Assembly: GCF_030386795.1 (NCBI RefSeq)
Contig: NZ_JANUQM010000004.1
Location: forward strand, 62,001 to 126,000
Reading direction: 5' to 3'
DNA from: Streptomyces sp. S.PNR 29
GTDB lineage: Bacteria; Actinomycetota; Actinomycetes; Streptomycetales; Streptomycetaceae
Length of the DNA: 64,000 nucleotides
Shown: piece by piece, positions 27,455 through 37,421 of the stretch
How the letters are laid out: each line of letters opens with the position of its first letter
Position numbering within the stretch: position 1 is the stretch's first letter
Made by a program: the position numbers and the translations under genes
The notes under the pieces: model-generated
The model's database searches: none
Seen by the model: only the letters and a program-made list of their open reading frames with translations
What the model was told of the DNA's origin: nothing

Positions 27455-29371
27455 ATGGCCAAGGCAGTAGGCATCGACCTGGGCACCACGAACTCGGTGA
27501 TCGCCGTCTGGGAGGGCGGCGAGCCGGCGGTCGTTCCCAATAGCGAGGGCAACCGCACGACGCCGTCCGTGGTGGCCTTCACCGACACCGGCGAGCGCCT
27601 GGTGGGCCAGCTGGCCCGGCGGCAGGCGATTCTCAACCCGAAGGGCACCATCTACTCGGCCAAGCGGTTCATCGGCCGGCATTTCGACGAGATCTCCGAA
27701 GAGGCCAAGGCCGTCGCGTACGACGTGGTCGAGGGAGACGGCGGGGCGGCGCGCTTCAAGGTGCGCGACAAGCTCTACGCGCCCGAGGAGATCAGCGCGC
27801 AGGTGCTCCGCAAGCTCGCCGACGACGCCTCCAAGCAGCTGGGAGAGCGGGTCACGGAGGCGGTCATCACGGTGCCCGCCTACTTCAACGACGCCCAGCG
27901 CACCGCCACCAAGGACGCCGGACGGATCGCCGGCCTGGAAGTGCTGCGGATCATCAACGAGCCGACCGCGGCCGCCCTGGCCTACGGCATGGACAAGAAG
28001 CAGCACGAGACGGTGCTCGTCTTCGACCTGGGCGGTGGCACCTTCGACGTCAGCATCCTCGACGTCGGCGACGGCGTGGTGGAGGTACGGTCCACGGCGG
28101 GCGACAGCCATCTGGGCGGCGACGACTTCGACCGCCGGCTGGTCGACCAGCTCGCCGACGGCTTCCAGAAAGAGAACGGCATCGACCTACGCAAGGACCC
28201 ACAGGCCCTGCAGCGCCTGTTCGAGGCCGCCGAGAAGGCCAAGACCGAGCTCAGCTCGGTGACCCAGACGCAGGTCAGCCTGCCGTTCATCACGGCCGAC
28301 GCCTCCGGGCCCAAGCACCTGACCACGACGATCATGCGGTCCACGTTCGAGCAGATCACCGGCGACCTGGTGGAGCGCTGCCTCGGCCCCGTGCGGCAGG
28401 CCATGGACGACGCCAAAGTCAGTGACAACGACATCGACGAGGTCATCCTCGTCGGCGGCTCCACCCGCATCCCCGCCGTCCAGGCCCTGGTGCGGAGGCT
28501 GACCGGCGGCAAGGAACCCAACATGAGCGTCAACCCCGACGAGGTCGTGGCGATGGGGGCCGCGATCCAGGCCGGGGTCCTCAAGGGCGAGGTCAAGGAT
28601 GTCCTGCTGCTCGATGTCACCCCGTTGTCGCTTGGCGTGGAGACACGCGGCGGCGTGATGACGAAGATCATCGAGCGGAACACCACCATCCCGGTGCGCC
28701 GGACCGAGACCTTCTCCACCGCCGAGGACAACCAGCCCGCCGTCGATGTCGTCGTCCTGCAGGGCGAGCGTGAGAGGGCCGCCGACAACCGGGTCCTGGG
28801 TCGCTTCCAGCTCACCGACATCCGCCCCGCCCCGCGCGGCGAGCCGCAGATCGAGGTCACCTTCGACATCGACGCCAACGGCATCCTCAACGTCACCGCG
28901 CGGGACAAGGACACCGGCAAAGAGCAGGGCATCACCATCAGCGAGAGCTCCAACCTCGACCGCAGCGAGGTCGAGCGGATGGTCCAGGAGGCCGAGCGCA
29001 ACCGCGGCGAAGACCAGGCCCTGCGCGAGGCAGTCGACGCCCGCAACGAACTGGACGCCATCGCCTACCAGGTCGAAAAGCGCCTCGGCGAGCTCGGCGA
29101 CGCCGCGCCCGCACACGAGAAGGCCCGCGCCGAGATGCTGGTGGCCGAGGCCCGCGAGGCGGTCAAGAACGAGGCCGGGGTGGACAAGGTCCGGCCGCTG
29201 ACGTCCGAACTCCAGCAGGTCTTCGCGGGGCTCGCAGCCCACCAGGCGGGAGCCGCCACCGGCGGTCCGACGGGCACCGGCTCACCAGACGGATCCAGTC
29301 CCGGCGGGACCGCGCCGGGCGGCGCCGGGGACGACGACGATGTGATCGACGCCGAGTTCGACAAGGGCTGA
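27455..29371 (+). CDS. dnaK: Hsp70 chaperone DnaK
   Basis: A 638-aa Hsp70. The ATPase domain has [14 protein letters not shown], the phosphate-2 motif [15 protein letters not shown] and the adenosine motif [13 protein letters not shown]; the substrate-binding domain follows from about 390 ([20 protein letters not shown]), then the helical lid and a Gly/Ser/Pro-rich tail ending [16 protein letters not shown] at 27455 follows GGAAGGAG. It folds or rescues damaged proteins in the cytoplasm with GrpE and DnaJ. This is a second, mobile copy; Streptomyces keeps its own dnaK operon elsewhere. Confidence 0.97.
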   Translation: MAKAVGIDLGTTNSVIAVWEGGEPAVVPNSEGNRTTPSVVAFTDTGERLVGQLARRQAILNPKGTIYSAKRFIGRHFDEISEEAKAVAYDVVEGDGGAARFKVRDKLYAPEEISAQVLRKLADDASKQLGERVTEAVITVPAYFNDAQRTATKDAGRIAGLEVLRIINEPTAAALAYGMDKKQHETVLVFDLGGGTFDVSILDVGDGVVEVRSTAGDSHLGGDDFDRRLVDQLADGFQKENGIDLRKDPQALQRLFEAAEKAKTELSSVTQTQVSLPFITADASGPKHLTTTIMRSTFEQITGDLVERCLGPVRQAMDDAKVSDNDIDEVILVGGSTRIPAVQALVRRLTGGKEPNMSVNPDEVVAMGAAIQAGVLKGEVKDVLLLDVTPLSLGVETRGGVMTKIIERNTTIPVRRTETFSTAEDNQPAVDVVVLQGERERAADNRVLGRFQLTDIRPAPRGEPQIEVTFDIDANGILNVTARDKDTGKEQGITISESSNLDRSEVERMVQEAERNRGEDQALREAVDARNELDAIAYQVEKRLGELGDAAPAHEKARAEMLVAEAREAVKNEAGVDKVRPLTSELQQVFAGLAAHQAGAATGGPTGTGSPDGSSPGGTAPGGAGDDDDVIDAEFDKG

Positions 29372-29382
29372 GGTGGCCCGCC

Positions 29383-29967
29383 ATGCCCAAGCCACACCGA
29401 GGCCGAGAGCCCGACCCGCCACCGGAAGGCGCCGTACAGCCGCCGCGCGGGGACCTTGAGCAGCCTGGACCGCCGGCCGAGGAGGCCGAGCCGGGGCCCG
29501 ACGCCGCAACCGCCACGGCCGCACCCGACGACGAATACGCGGCCGCGCTGCGAGAGGCCGAGGACCGCTGGCGCCGCGCCCTGGCCGACCTCGACAACCT
29601 GCGCAAACGCCACGCCAGGGAGCTGGAGCGGGAGGCCGCGGCCGAACGCGCCCGTACGGCTGCGGCCTTCCTGCCCGTCATCGACAACCTGGAACTCGCC
29701 CTCAGCCACGCGGCCGCCGACCCCGGTGCGATTGTCGAAGGTGTCCGGGCCGTGCGTGACCAGGCCGTGAACGTCCTGGAGCGGCTGGGCTACCCGCGCC
29801 ACGCAGAGAGGGGCGTGTCGTTCGACCCGGCCCGGCACGAGGTGGTCGGCGTGGTCCAGGATTCCGACGCCGATCCGAACACCGTGGTCCAAGTGCTGCG
29901 ACCGGGTTACGGGGAGGCCGAGCGGCAGCTGCGGCCTGCCGCCGTGACCGTCGCCAAGCGGGAGTGA
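29383..29967 (+). CDS. grpE: Nucleotide exchange factor GrpE
   Basis: A 194-aa GrpE, 11 bp after dnaK. The N-terminus (about 50 residues) is Pro/Glu-rich and disordered; the coiled-coil DRWRRALADLDNLRKRHARE (about 65-84) and the head domain FLPVIDNLELAL, GVSFDPARHEVVGVV and VVQVLRPGY are typical. It resets DnaK by releasing ADP. Confidence 0.95.
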   Translation: MPKPHRGREPDPPPEGAVQPPRGDLEQPGPPAEEAEPGPDAATATAAPDDEYAAALREAEDRWRRALADLDNLRKRHARELEREAAAERARTAAAFLPVIDNLELALSHAAADPGAIVEGVRAVRDQAVNVLERLGYPRHAERGVSFDPARHEVVGVVQDSDADPNTVVQVLRPGYGEAERQLRPAAVTVAKRE

Positions 29968-29973
29968 CCGTCC

Positions 29974-30909
29974 ATGGCACGCGACTTCTACGAGGTGCTC
30001 GGCGTTCCTCGCACCGCCGACCGGGACGAGATCCAGCGGGCCTACCGCACCCTGGCCCGCAAGTACCACCCCGACGTCAACAAGGACCCCCAGGCGGAGG
30101 AGCGGTTCAAGGAGATCAATGAGGCCTTCAGCGTCCTGTCCGATCCGGAGCAGCGAGCCCGGTACGACCGCTTCGGCGAGGACTTCCGGAAGGTCCCGGA
30201 GGACTGGGAGGAGCGGGTCGGCGCCGGCGCCGGAGCCGGCAGCGGCTTCCGGTGGACCACCGGCGGCGGTCCCCGGGTGCGGTACTCCACAGCAGGTTTC
30301 GGGGGGGAGGGAGTCGACGTCGAGGATCTGTTCGGCTCGCTGTTCGGCGGCGCCGGACGGATGCGCGTGCCCGGTGCCGACCAGGAGGCCGAACTGCCGC
30401 TCACCGTCGAGGAGGCCTATCGGGGTGGCCGCCGTACGGTCACCCTCGCCGGGCCGGCCGGGCAGCGGCGCTACCAGGTCGACGTGCCGCCCGGCACCAC
30501 CGATGGGCAGCGCATCCGGCTGGCCGGGGAGGGCGGGCGCGGGAGCGGCGACGACGCTCCCGCCGGGGACCTGTACCTGAGGGTGCGGATCCAGCCGCAC
30601 CCCGAGTTCCGCCTCGACGGCCGGGACGTCCACGTGAGGCTTCCGGTCACCCCGTGGGAGGCGGCGTTGGGTGCGACCGTGCCGGTGCCCACGCCGAGCG
30701 GTGCCACGGCGAAGGTGACCGTGCCCGCCGGATCCTCCAGCGGGCGGCGACTGCGGCTGCGCGGCGAGGGCATGCCGGGCCCGCGCGGCGCGAACGGAGA
30801 CCTGTACGCGGAGCTGCGGATCATGGTGCCGCCCCGGCTGAGCGACCGGGAGCGCGAGCTGATGGAGGAACTTGCCGCTGTCTCCTCGTTCGACCCCAGG
30901 AGGACCTGA
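29974..30909 (+). CDS. DnaJ/CbpA-type co-chaperone lacking the zinc domain
   Basis: A 311-aa class B J-protein. J domain at residues 4-68 ([24 protein letters not shown] motif in KYHPDVNKD), then a Gly-rich linker and two CTD beta domains ([39 protein letters not shown]). The CxxCxGxG repeats of DnaJ are absent, which matches CbpA. Its stop overlaps the start of the CbpM-type regulator, the classic CbpA-CbpM pairing. Confidence 0.93.
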   Translation: MARDFYEVLGVPRTADRDEIQRAYRTLARKYHPDVNKDPQAEERFKEINEAFSVLSDPEQRARYDRFGEDFRKVPEDWEERVGAGAGAGSGFRWTTGGGPRVRYSTAGFGGEGVDVEDLFGSLFGGAGRMRVPGADQEAELPLTVEEAYRGGRRTVTLAGPAGQRRYQVDVPPGTTDGQRIRLAGEGGRGSGDDAPAGDLYLRVRIQPHPEFRLDGRDVHVRLPVTPWEAALGATVPVPTPSGATAKVTVPAGSSSGRRLRLRGEGMPGPRGANGDLYAELRIMVPPRLSDRERELMEELAAVSSFDPRRT

Positions 30910-31277
30910 TGAGCGACCGACCGGCCGAGGCCCGCCCGTCCCACGAGCGCACGCTGGAGGTGGGCGTGCAGTACGCGATCGTGCCCGTGCCCAAGCTCTC
31001 CCTGGAGACCGTGGCCCGCCGCTCAGGCCTCCATCCCGACCTGATCCGTCGGTTCGTCGCCCTCGGACTGGTGGACGCCGACCGTGACGCCTCCGGACGA
31101 CTGGTGTTCGCCCCCACGGCCCCGGCCTCCCTGGCCCGCGTCCAGCGGTTGCGCACCGGGCTGTGCCTGAACTACGCATCCATCGGTCTGGTGCTCGACC
31201 TGCTCGACCGGATCAGCTTGCTCGAAGCCGCGCTGCGGCGTGCAGGCATGAGGAGTGATCTATCGCCATGGACATGA
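30909..31277 (+). CDS. cbpM: CbpM-type MerR-like chaperone modulator
   Basis: A 122-aa protein with a MerR-like winged helix: [20 protein letters not shown] then [17 protein letters not shown], and a C-terminal helix ([20 protein letters not shown]). CbpM binds the J domain of CbpA and restrains it. It replaces HspR, which occupies this place in the Streptomyces dnaK operon; no HAIR-type inverted repeat (CTTGAGT-N7-ACTCAAG) was seen upstream. The gene overlaps dnaJ by one base and clpB by ten. Confidence 0.85.
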   Translation: MSDRPAEARPSHERTLEVGVQYAIVPVPKLSLETVARRSGLHPDLIRRFVALGLVDADRDASGRLVFAPTAPASLARVQRLRTGLCLNYASIGLVLDLLDRISLLEAALRRAGMRSDLSPWT

Positions 31278-33907
31278 ACCGCCTGACGCAGAAGTCCCAG
31301 GAAGCCCTGCAGGAGGCCCAGAGCGCCGCCGGCCGCCTGGGCCACACCGAGGTCGACGGCGAGCATCTGCTGCTCGCTCTCCTCGACCAGGAGGAGGGCC
31401 TGATCCCGCGGCTGCTGCAGCAGGCGGGCACCGAGCCCGAGGAGTTGCGCACGGCCGTACGCGAGGACCTCTCCCGCCGGCCCAAGGTGACCGGCCCGGG
31501 CGCGGCGCCGGGCCAGGTCTTCGTCACCCAGCGCCTGGCCCGGCTGCTGGACGCGGCCGAGCGGGAGGCCAAACGCCTCAAGGACGAGTACGTGTCCGTG
31601 GAACACCTCCTGTTGGCGCTGGCCGAGGAGGGCTCGGCGACCGCCGCCGGGCGCCTGTTGAAGGAACACGGCGTGACCCGGGATTCCTTCCTCGGCGCGC
31701 TCACCCAGGTCCGCGGCAACCAGCGCGTGACCTCCGCCAACCCCGAGGTGGCCTATGAGGCTCTGGAGAAGTACGGCCGCGACCTGGTCGCCGAGGCCAG
31801 GACCGGGCGCCTCGACCCCGTCATTGGCCGGGACGCCGAGATCCGCCGCGTGACCCAGATCCTCAGTCGCAAGAGCAAGAACAACCCTGTCCTGATCGGC
31901 GACCCCGGCGTCGGCAAGACCGCCATCGTCGAGGGTCTCGCCCAGCGCATTGTGCGCGGTGACGTGCCCGAAGGTCTGCGCGACAAGACGGTTTTCGCCC
32001 TCGACATGGGCTCGCTCGTGGCGGGCGCGAAGTACCGCGGCGAGTTCGAGGAACGCCTCAAGGCCGTGCTGTCTGAGGTGAAGGCCGCCGAGGGACGGAT
32101 CCTGCTCTTCGTCGACGAGTTGCACACGGTCGTCGGCGCGGGCGCCGCCGAAGGAGCCATGGACGCGGGCAACATGCTCAAGCCCATGCTGGCACGCGGC
32201 GAACTGCACATGATCGGCGCGACCACCCTGGACGAGTACCGCAAGCACATCGAGAAGGACGCCGCCCTCGAACGGCGCTTCCAGCAGGTCCTGGTCGACG
32301 AACCGAGCGTGGAGGACACCATCTCCATCCTGCGCGGACTGCGCGAACGCTTGGAGGTCTTCCACGGTGTCAAGATCCAGGACACCGCGCTGGTCGCGGC
32401 GGCGACGCTCTCCCACCGCTACATCACCGACCGGTTCCTGCCCGACAAGGCCATCGACCTCGTCGACGAGGCCTGCGCCCGTCTGCGCACCGAGATCGAC
32501 TCGATGCCTGCCGAACTCGACGAAATCACCCGCCGCGTCACCCGTCTGGAGATCGAGGAGGCCGCCCTGTCCAAGGAGACCGACCCCGCCAGCAAGGCCC
32601 GCCTGGAGGAACTGCGCAAGGAACTCGCCGACCTGCGCGCCGAGGCCGACGCCAAACACGCCCAGTGGGAGGCCGAACGGCAGGCGATCCGCCGCGTGCA
32701 GGAACTGCGCCAGGAACTGGAGCAGGTCCGCCACGAGGCGGAGGAGGCCGAACGCGCCTACGACCTCAACCGCGCCGCCGAACTCCGCTACGGCCACCTC
32801 CAGGACCTGGAACGCCGACTGGCGGCCGAGGAGGAGCAACTGGCCGCCAAGCAAGGGCAGAACCGGCTGCTGCGGGAGGTCGTTACCGAGGAGGAGATCG
32901 CCGACATCGTCGCCGCATGGACCGGCATCCCCGTCACCCGCCTGAAGGAGGGCGAACGCGAGAAACTGCTGCGCCTCGACGAGATCCTGCGCGAGCGCGT
33001 CATCGGCCAGGACGAGGCCGTCAAGCTCGTCGCCGACGCCATCATCCGCGCCCGCTCCGGCATCCGCGACCCTCGCCGCCCCATCGGCTCGTTCATCTTC
33101 CTCGGCCCCACCGGCGTCGGGAAGACCGAGCTGGCCAAGACCCTCGCGGCGGCCCTGTTCGACTCCGAGGAGAACATGGTCCGCCTCGACATGAGCGAGT
33201 ACCAGGAGCGGCACACCGTCAGCCGGCTCATGGGCGCCCCGCCCGGATACGTCGGCTATGAGGAGGGCGGCCAGCTCACCGAGGCCGTACGCCGCAAGCC
33301 GTACTCGGTTGTGCTGTTCGACGAGGTCGAGAAGGCGCACACCGATGTCTTCAACACCCTGCTGCAGATCCTCGACGACGGCCGCATCACCGACGCCCAG
33401 GGCCGCACCGTCGACTTCCGCAACACCGTGATCATCATGACGTCCAACATCGGCTCCGAGCACCTCCTCGACGGCGCCACCGCCGAGGGTGAGATCAAGC
33501 CGGACGCCCGCGCCCTGGTGATGGGTGAGCTGCGCGGGCACTTCCGTCCGGAGTTCCTCAACCGCGTCGACGACATCGTGCTGTTCAAGCCGCTCGGTGA
33601 GCGGCAGATCGAGCGGATCGTGGAGCTGCAGTTCGACGAGCTGCGACGCCGCCTCGCCGAGCGTCGCATCACTGTTGAACTCACCGACGCGGCCCGGGAG
33701 TTGATTGCCCACCAGGGCTACGACCCGGTGTACGGGGCCCGGCCGCTGCGGCGTTACATCTCCCACGAGGTCGAAACCCTCGTCGGGCGCGCCCTGCTGC
33801 GCGGCGACGTACAGGACGGCGCGAAGGTCCGCGTCGACGCCGAGCACGGAGAGCTGGTGGTCACCTACGACCAGCCCGAGGACGTGAAGGGAGCGAGGGC
33901 GGCATGA
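31268..33907 (+). CDS. clpB: ClpB disaggregase
   Basis: An 879-aa Hsp100. Clp N-domain (1-145) with two repeats ([34 protein letters not shown]), AAA-1 Walker [16 protein letters not shown] and [13 protein letters not shown], a long middle-domain coiled coil (about 400-530), and AAA-2 Walker [18 protein letters not shown] with [11 protein letters not shown]. It threads and dissolves protein aggregates with the DnaK system. The I/LGF-type ClpP-binding loop was not seen, consistent with ClpB rather than ClpC. Fully embedded in the chaperone operon. Confidence 0.96.
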   Translation: MDMNRLTQKSQEALQEAQSAAGRLGHTEVDGEHLLLALLDQEEGLIPRLLQQAGTEPEELRTAVREDLSRRPKVTGPGAAPGQVFVTQRLARLLDAAEREAKRLKDEYVSVEHLLLALAEEGSATAAGRLLKEHGVTRDSFLGALTQVRGNQRVTSANPEVAYEALEKYGRDLVAEARTGRLDPVIGRDAEIRRVTQILSRKSKNNPVLIGDPGVGKTAIVEGLAQRIVRGDVPEGLRDKTVFALDMGSLVAGAKYRGEFEERLKAVLSEVKAAEGRILLFVDELHTVVGAGAAEGAMDAGNMLKPMLARGELHMIGATTLDEYRKHIEKDAALERRFQQVLVDEPSVEDTISILRGLRERLEVFHGVKIQDTALVAAATLSHRYITDRFLPDKAIDLVDEACARLRTEIDSMPAELDEITRRVTRLEIEEAALSKETDPASKARLEELRKELADLRAEADAKHAQWEAERQAIRRVQELRQELEQVRHEAEEAERAYDLNRAAELRYGHLQDLERRLAAEEEQLAAKQGQNRLLREVVTEEEIADIVAAWTGIPVTRLKEGEREKLLRLDEILRERVIGQDEAVKLVADAIIRARSGIRDPRRPIGSFIFLGPTGVGKTELAKTLAAALFDSEENMVRLDMSEYQERHTVSRLMGAPPGYVGYEEGGQLTEAVRRKPYSVVLFDEVEKAHTDVFNTLLQILDDGRITDAQGRTVDFRNTVIIMTSNIGSEHLLDGATAEGEIKPDARALVMGELRGHFRPEFLNRVDDIVLFKPLGERQIERIVELQFDELRRRLAERRITVELTDAARELIAHQGYDPVYGARPLRRYISHEVETLVGRALLRGDVQDGAKVRVDAEHGELVVTYDQPEDVKGARAA

Positions 33908-34362
33908 GTACCGTGCAGGCCACCAACGTCACCTGTCCGCACTGCGGGCGCACCAACCGGGTACCCGTGGTGGCCGAGGGCCGCCCCAGGTGCGGCAACT
34001 GCAAGCAGCCGCTGCCGTGGATGGCCGACGCGGGCGACGACGACTTCACCGAGGTCGTCGAACAGGCCACCGTGCCCGTCGTCGTCGACCTGTGGGCCAC
34101 CTGGTGCGGGCCCTGCCGCATGGTGAGCCCCGCGCTGGAGAAGGTCGCCGCCGATCTCGCGGGAAAGATCAAGCTGGTCAAGGTCGACATCGACAAGAAC
34201 CCACGCCTCGCGCGGCGGTTCGAGGTACAGGCGGTACCGACGCTCTTGGTCCTCGACAAAGGACAGACCATTGCCCGGCAGTCGGGTGCCGCACCTGCCC
34301 CTGCTCTGCGGCGGTGGGTAGAGCAGTCGATCGCGGGCCGCGAACCGGCCGGGAAAGGGTGA
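33904..34362 (+). CDS. trxC: Zinc-ribbon thioredoxin (Trx2/TrxC type)
   Basis: A 152-aa thioredoxin with an N-terminal zinc ribbon, CPHC (11-14) and CGNC (30-33), and the active site WCGPC (Cys68, Cys71). ATGA overlap with clpB. Trx2-type proteins reduce disulphides under oxidative stress and are found in known heat-resistance loci of Gram-negative bacteria. The reductase-like protein two genes later lacks the usual dithiol, so what recycles this thioredoxin is unclear. Confidence 0.93.
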   Translation: MSTVQATNVTCPHCGRTNRVPVVAEGRPRCGNCKQPLPWMADAGDDDFTEVVEQATVPVVVDLWATWCGPCRMVSPALEKVAADLAGKIKLVKVDIDKNPRLARRFEVQAVPTLLVLDKGQTIARQSGAAPAPALRRWVEQSIAGREPAGKG

Positions 34363-34368
34363 TCGGCC

Positions 34369-34629
34369 ATGACCGTAGGAACAGACCCCCACCTCGCCCT
34401 CGTACGCCCCGTCACCCCACGCGCCCCGGGATGCGAGGAATGCCTGGCCACACGTTCCCCCTGGGTCCACCTCAGGCTCTGCCTGACCTGCGGCCACGTC
34501 GGCTGCTGCGATTCCTCGCCGAACCGGCACGCCCGCCGTCACGCCGCCGCCGACGGTCACCCGATCGTGGCGTCGCTGGAGCCCGGCGAGGACTGGCGGT
34601 GGTGCTTCGTCCACGAGGCGCTCGTGTGA
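34369..34629 (+). CDS. UBP-type zinc finger protein
   Basis: An 86-aa protein that is almost entirely a UBP zinc finger: CEECLATRSPWVHLRLCLTC, GHVGCCDSSPNRHARRH, ending EPGEDWRWCFVHEALV. In eukaryotes the fold binds ubiquitin C-termini; in actinobacteria it commonly sits next to or is fused to redox flavoproteins of the kind that follows. ATGA overlap with the downstream gene. Confidence 0.87.
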   Translation: MTVGTDPHLALVRPVTPRAPGCEECLATRSPWVHLRLCLTCGHVGCCDSSPNRHARRHAAADGHPIVASLEPGEDWRWCFVHEALV

Positions 34630-36410
34630 TGCCCGGCGACGAGACGCGGCCGGGCACAGCGCCGGTGCCGGACGAGGCGGAGGAGAGCGTCCCCCTCGAG
34701 ACCCCCGACATCTACGGCGCCTATCCCCGTCTGTCGGACGACCAGATGGCCCGCCTGGCGCAGCACGGCCAGAGGCGCGCGGTTGACGTTGGTGACGTGC
34801 TGATCCGGGAGGGGGAGCGGTGCGAGGCGTTCTACGTCGTCCTCAGTGGCTCGGTCGCCATCGTCGAGGGCTACGGCACACCCGGCGAACGCCTGCTGCG
34901 TGTTCACGGCCCTGGCCGTTTCATCGGCGAACTCGGCCTCCTGAACGGACAGGTGGCCTTCTACACCGCCGTGGTCAGGGACCCCGGCAAGATCCTCGCC
35001 CTGTCCATGGATCAGCTGCGTGACCTGGTGACCCGGGACTCCACCCTCGGTGATGTGGTGCTGCGCGCCTGCCTGGGCCGCCGTGCTCTGCTCGTCGGGC
35101 AGGGCGCCGGCTTCCGCATCATCGGCTCGCGCTATTCGCCCGACACCCGGCGGCTGCGCGAGTTCGCCGCCCGCAACCGCCTGCCGCACCGCTGGATCGA
35201 TCTGGAGACGGACGAGGAAGCCGAGGCGCTGCTGCGCCGCTTCGCGGTCGGTCCGGAGCAGACGCCGCTGGTGATCTGGCGGGACACGACCCTGCTGCGC
35301 AACCCGAGCAACGCCGAACTGGCCCGGCTGATCGGTCTGCCGCCCCTGCCAATGGGCAACGGCCGCGGCGATCTCCTCATCGTCGGCTCCGGTCCGGCCG
35401 GTCTCGCCGCCGCGGTGAACGCCGCCTCGGAAGGCCTCGGCACGACCGTGGTCGAGGCGATGGCCACCGGCGGCCAGGCCGGGACGTCGTCCCGCATCGA
35501 CAACTGCTTTGGCTTCCCCTCGGGCATCTCCGGCGCCGAACTCACCGAGCGGGCTGTGCTCCAGGCGGGCAAGTTCGGCGCCCGGATCAGCGTCCCGGCG
35601 GAGGCGGCCCGGCTCGAACGGCGGGACGGCCACTACGCCGTCAAGTTCGCCGACGGCAGCGAGATCACCGCCCGTACCGTCGTCCTGGCCACCGGCGCCC
35701 ACTACCGCCGCCTCCATGTGCCCGGCATCGAGCCGTTGGAGGGCGCGAGCGTCCACTACTCGGCGACCGTCTACGAGGCCCAGCAATGCCGTACCGACCC
35801 GGTGGCGGTCGTCGGCGGCGGCAACTCCGCGGGGCAGGCCGTGCTCTTCCTGGCCGGGTACGCGCCGCAGGCGTATCTGCTCGTCCGTGGGCAGAGCCTC
35901 GAAGCGCACATGTCCCGCTACCTGATCGATCAGATCGAGCGCCACCCGCGGGTGCGCGTGCTGCTCTACACCGAGGTGACCGAGGCACTCGGCGACAAGA
36001 CGCTGGAGGCGGTCACTGTGGTCGACCACCGTACGGGCGAGCATCGCCACCTCGCGGTGCGAGCCCTGTTCGTCTTCACCGGCGCCGACCCCCACACCGA
36101 ATGGCTGTCCGGCGCACTCGCCCTCGACGCACGCGGCTTCGTGCTCACCGGCGCGGAGGCACAGGCCTGCTCCGTTCCCGAACTGTGGCAGAGCCAGGGC
36201 CGCGACTGCCTGACATTGGAGACCAGCCTGCCTGGCGTCTTCGCCGCCGGCGACGTCCGCAGCGGCTCGGTGAAGCGCGTGGCCTCCGCAGTCGGCGAAG
36301 GCGCAATGAGCATCCACTTCGTGCACCGCTACCTGGGCCACACGGCCGCCCCCGGCGGTACCGACAGCTCCCCGCACACCCGTCCGAAGGAGTCCGCTTG
36401 GCTCGCATGA
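34629..36410 (+). CDS. Cyclic-nucleotide-binding / thioredoxin reductase-like fusion flavoprotein
   Basis: A 593-aa three-part fusion. Residues 30-150 form a CRP-like cNMP-binding jelly roll (LIREGERCEAFYVVLSGSVA; GRFIGELGLL). Residues 160-237 look like a glutaredoxin/thioredoxin-like fold without cysteines (GSRYSPDTRRLREFAARN; TPLVIW). Residues 247-593 are TrxR-like with FAD site IVGSGPAGLAAAV, NADPH site VVGGGNSAGQAV and FAAGDVRSG. The CxxC of thioredoxin reductase is absent: the matching region reads SATVYEAQQC just before the NADPH motif. It may be a ligand-gated NADPH oxidoreductase with a non-thiol acceptor. ATG 34629 overlaps the upstream stop. Confidence 0.88.
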   Translation: MPGDETRPGTAPVPDEAEESVPLETPDIYGAYPRLSDDQMARLAQHGQRRAVDVGDVLIREGERCEAFYVVLSGSVAIVEGYGTPGERLLRVHGPGRFIGELGLLNGQVAFYTAVVRDPGKILALSMDQLRDLVTRDSTLGDVVLRACLGRRALLVGQGAGFRIIGSRYSPDTRRLREFAARNRLPHRWIDLETDEEAEALLRRFAVGPEQTPLVIWRDTTLLRNPSNAELARLIGLPPLPMGNGRGDLLIVGSGPAGLAAAVNAASEGLGTTVVEAMATGGQAGTSSRIDNCFGFPSGISGAELTERAVLQAGKFGARISVPAEAARLERRDGHYAVKFADGSEITARTVVLATGAHYRRLHVPGIEPLEGASVHYSATVYEAQQCRTDPVAVVGGGNSAGQAVLFLAGYAPQAYLLVRGQSLEAHMSRYLIDQIERHPRVRVLLYTEVTEALGDKTLEAVTVVDHRTGEHRHLAVRALFVFTGADPHTEWLSGALALDARGFVLTGAEAQACSVPELWQSQGRDCLTLETSLPGVFAAGDVRSGSVKRVASAVGEGAMSIHFVHRYLGHTAAPGGTDSSPHTRPKESAWLA

Positions 36411-36451
36411 CACCCAGCGGGCGACGAAATCACGAGAAGGAGAAGGAGGCG

Positions 36452-36955
36452 ATGGAAATGACCACGCCCGTCCGGCGTCACCGCGGTGGCGCAATGCAGG
36501 ACAGGCCCGTTGGCTGGGCACGCAACCCGCTGACGGAGTTCGACCAACTCCTCAGCGAGATGAGCGGACTGATCGAATCCACGGTGGCAGGCGCGGCGCC
36601 CGCAGTCGCGTGGACACCCCTGGCGGATGTCACGGAGTCCGACGACGCCTTCCACGTCGAGATCGAACTCCCCGGCGTCAAGAGCAAGGACATCAACGTC
36701 GAAGCGAACGGCCAGGAGCTGGTGGTCACCGGAGAGATCAAGGAGAAGGAACGCAAAGGCGTCCTGCGCCGGAGCACCCGCCGCACCGGAGCCTTCGAGT
36801 ACCGGCTGCGGATGCCCGGAGAGGTCGACACCGAAAAGATCAATGCCCAGATGTCGGACGGGGTGCTCAACATCACCGTCCCCAAGGCCGAGGTCGCAAA
36901 GCCCCGGCACATCGAGATCAGCGAAACGAGTGAAAGCACCGAGAACAAGGGCTGA
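36452..36955 (+). CDS. Small heat-shock protein Hsp20
   Basis: A 167-aa alpha-crystallin-type chaperone. The alpha-crystallin domain runs from WTPLADVTESDDAFHVEIEL (about 52) through GVLRRSTRRTGAFEYRLRMP to MSDGVLNITVPKAE; C-terminal tail is acidic. ATG 36452 is chosen for AGGAGG right upstream; ATG 36407 overlaps the previous stop and is the alternative. It holds unfolding proteins for the DnaK/ClpB system encoded just upstream. Confidence 0.94.
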   Translation: MEMTTPVRRHRGGAMQDRPVGWARNPLTEFDQLLSEMSGLIESTVAGAAPAVAWTPLADVTESDDAFHVEIELPGVKSKDINVEANGQELVVTGEIKEKERKGVLRRSTRRTGAFEYRLRMPGEVDTEKINAQMSDGVLNITVPKAEVAKPRHIEISETSESTENKG

Positions 36956-37058
36956 GACGCGAGCGCCGCGGTTCCGGACACCCGTCCGGCACCGCGGCCG
37001 GGCCGGCGAGGCTCGACAACCGGGGTGACTTATGAACGACGTCCCGTATGACAACCCC

Positions 37059-37340
37059 TCACGGCGGCGGAGACTCGGCATGCGGCTCCCCACTGGCTTC
37101 CTTTCGGCGCCGCAGGCGCCAGGCGCGCAGCAGCCGAAGGGGGAGCAGACCCAACGGTGCTCGCCGGCCCATGTCCGCCTGGTCCTCGCGGTCGAATGCC
37201 CGTGCGTAACGCTCGGCGTCCTGGGCCGTGGGATATCGCTTGCTTCCCTCCGCTCCGCACCCACGCGCGCAATGCCAGAGCATCGTGTCGCCCTCATGGA
37301 GAAAGCGGAAACGGTGTCCCAGAAGGTGGCAGCGCAGCAC
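37059..37340 (-). CDS. Small hypothetical actinobacterial protein
   Basis: A 93-aa protein on the minus strand: GTG start at 37340, then LRCHLLGHRFRF, WHCARGCGAEGSKRYPTAQD, ERYARAFDRED and LGLLPLRLLRAWRLRRR. The WHCARGCG motif with spaced Cys/His and the basic C-terminal tail look like a conserved small protein seen in other actinobacterial genomes; function is unknown. The open frame continues far upstream across the MFS gene as an antisense shadow, which hides it. Divergent from the MFS gene. Confidence 0.6.
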   Translation of the reverse strand: MLRCHLLGHRFRFLHEGDTMLWHCARGCGAEGSKRYPTAQDAERYARAFDREDQADMGRRAPLGLLPLRLLRAWRLRRRKEASGEPHAESPPP

Positions 37341-37421
37341 AGAAGACCACCCTATGCGGACCAGTCCATACCGGCCTGTTCTACAGGTGACAGTCCGTGG
37401 CCCTGAACGAGGAGGCACGGC

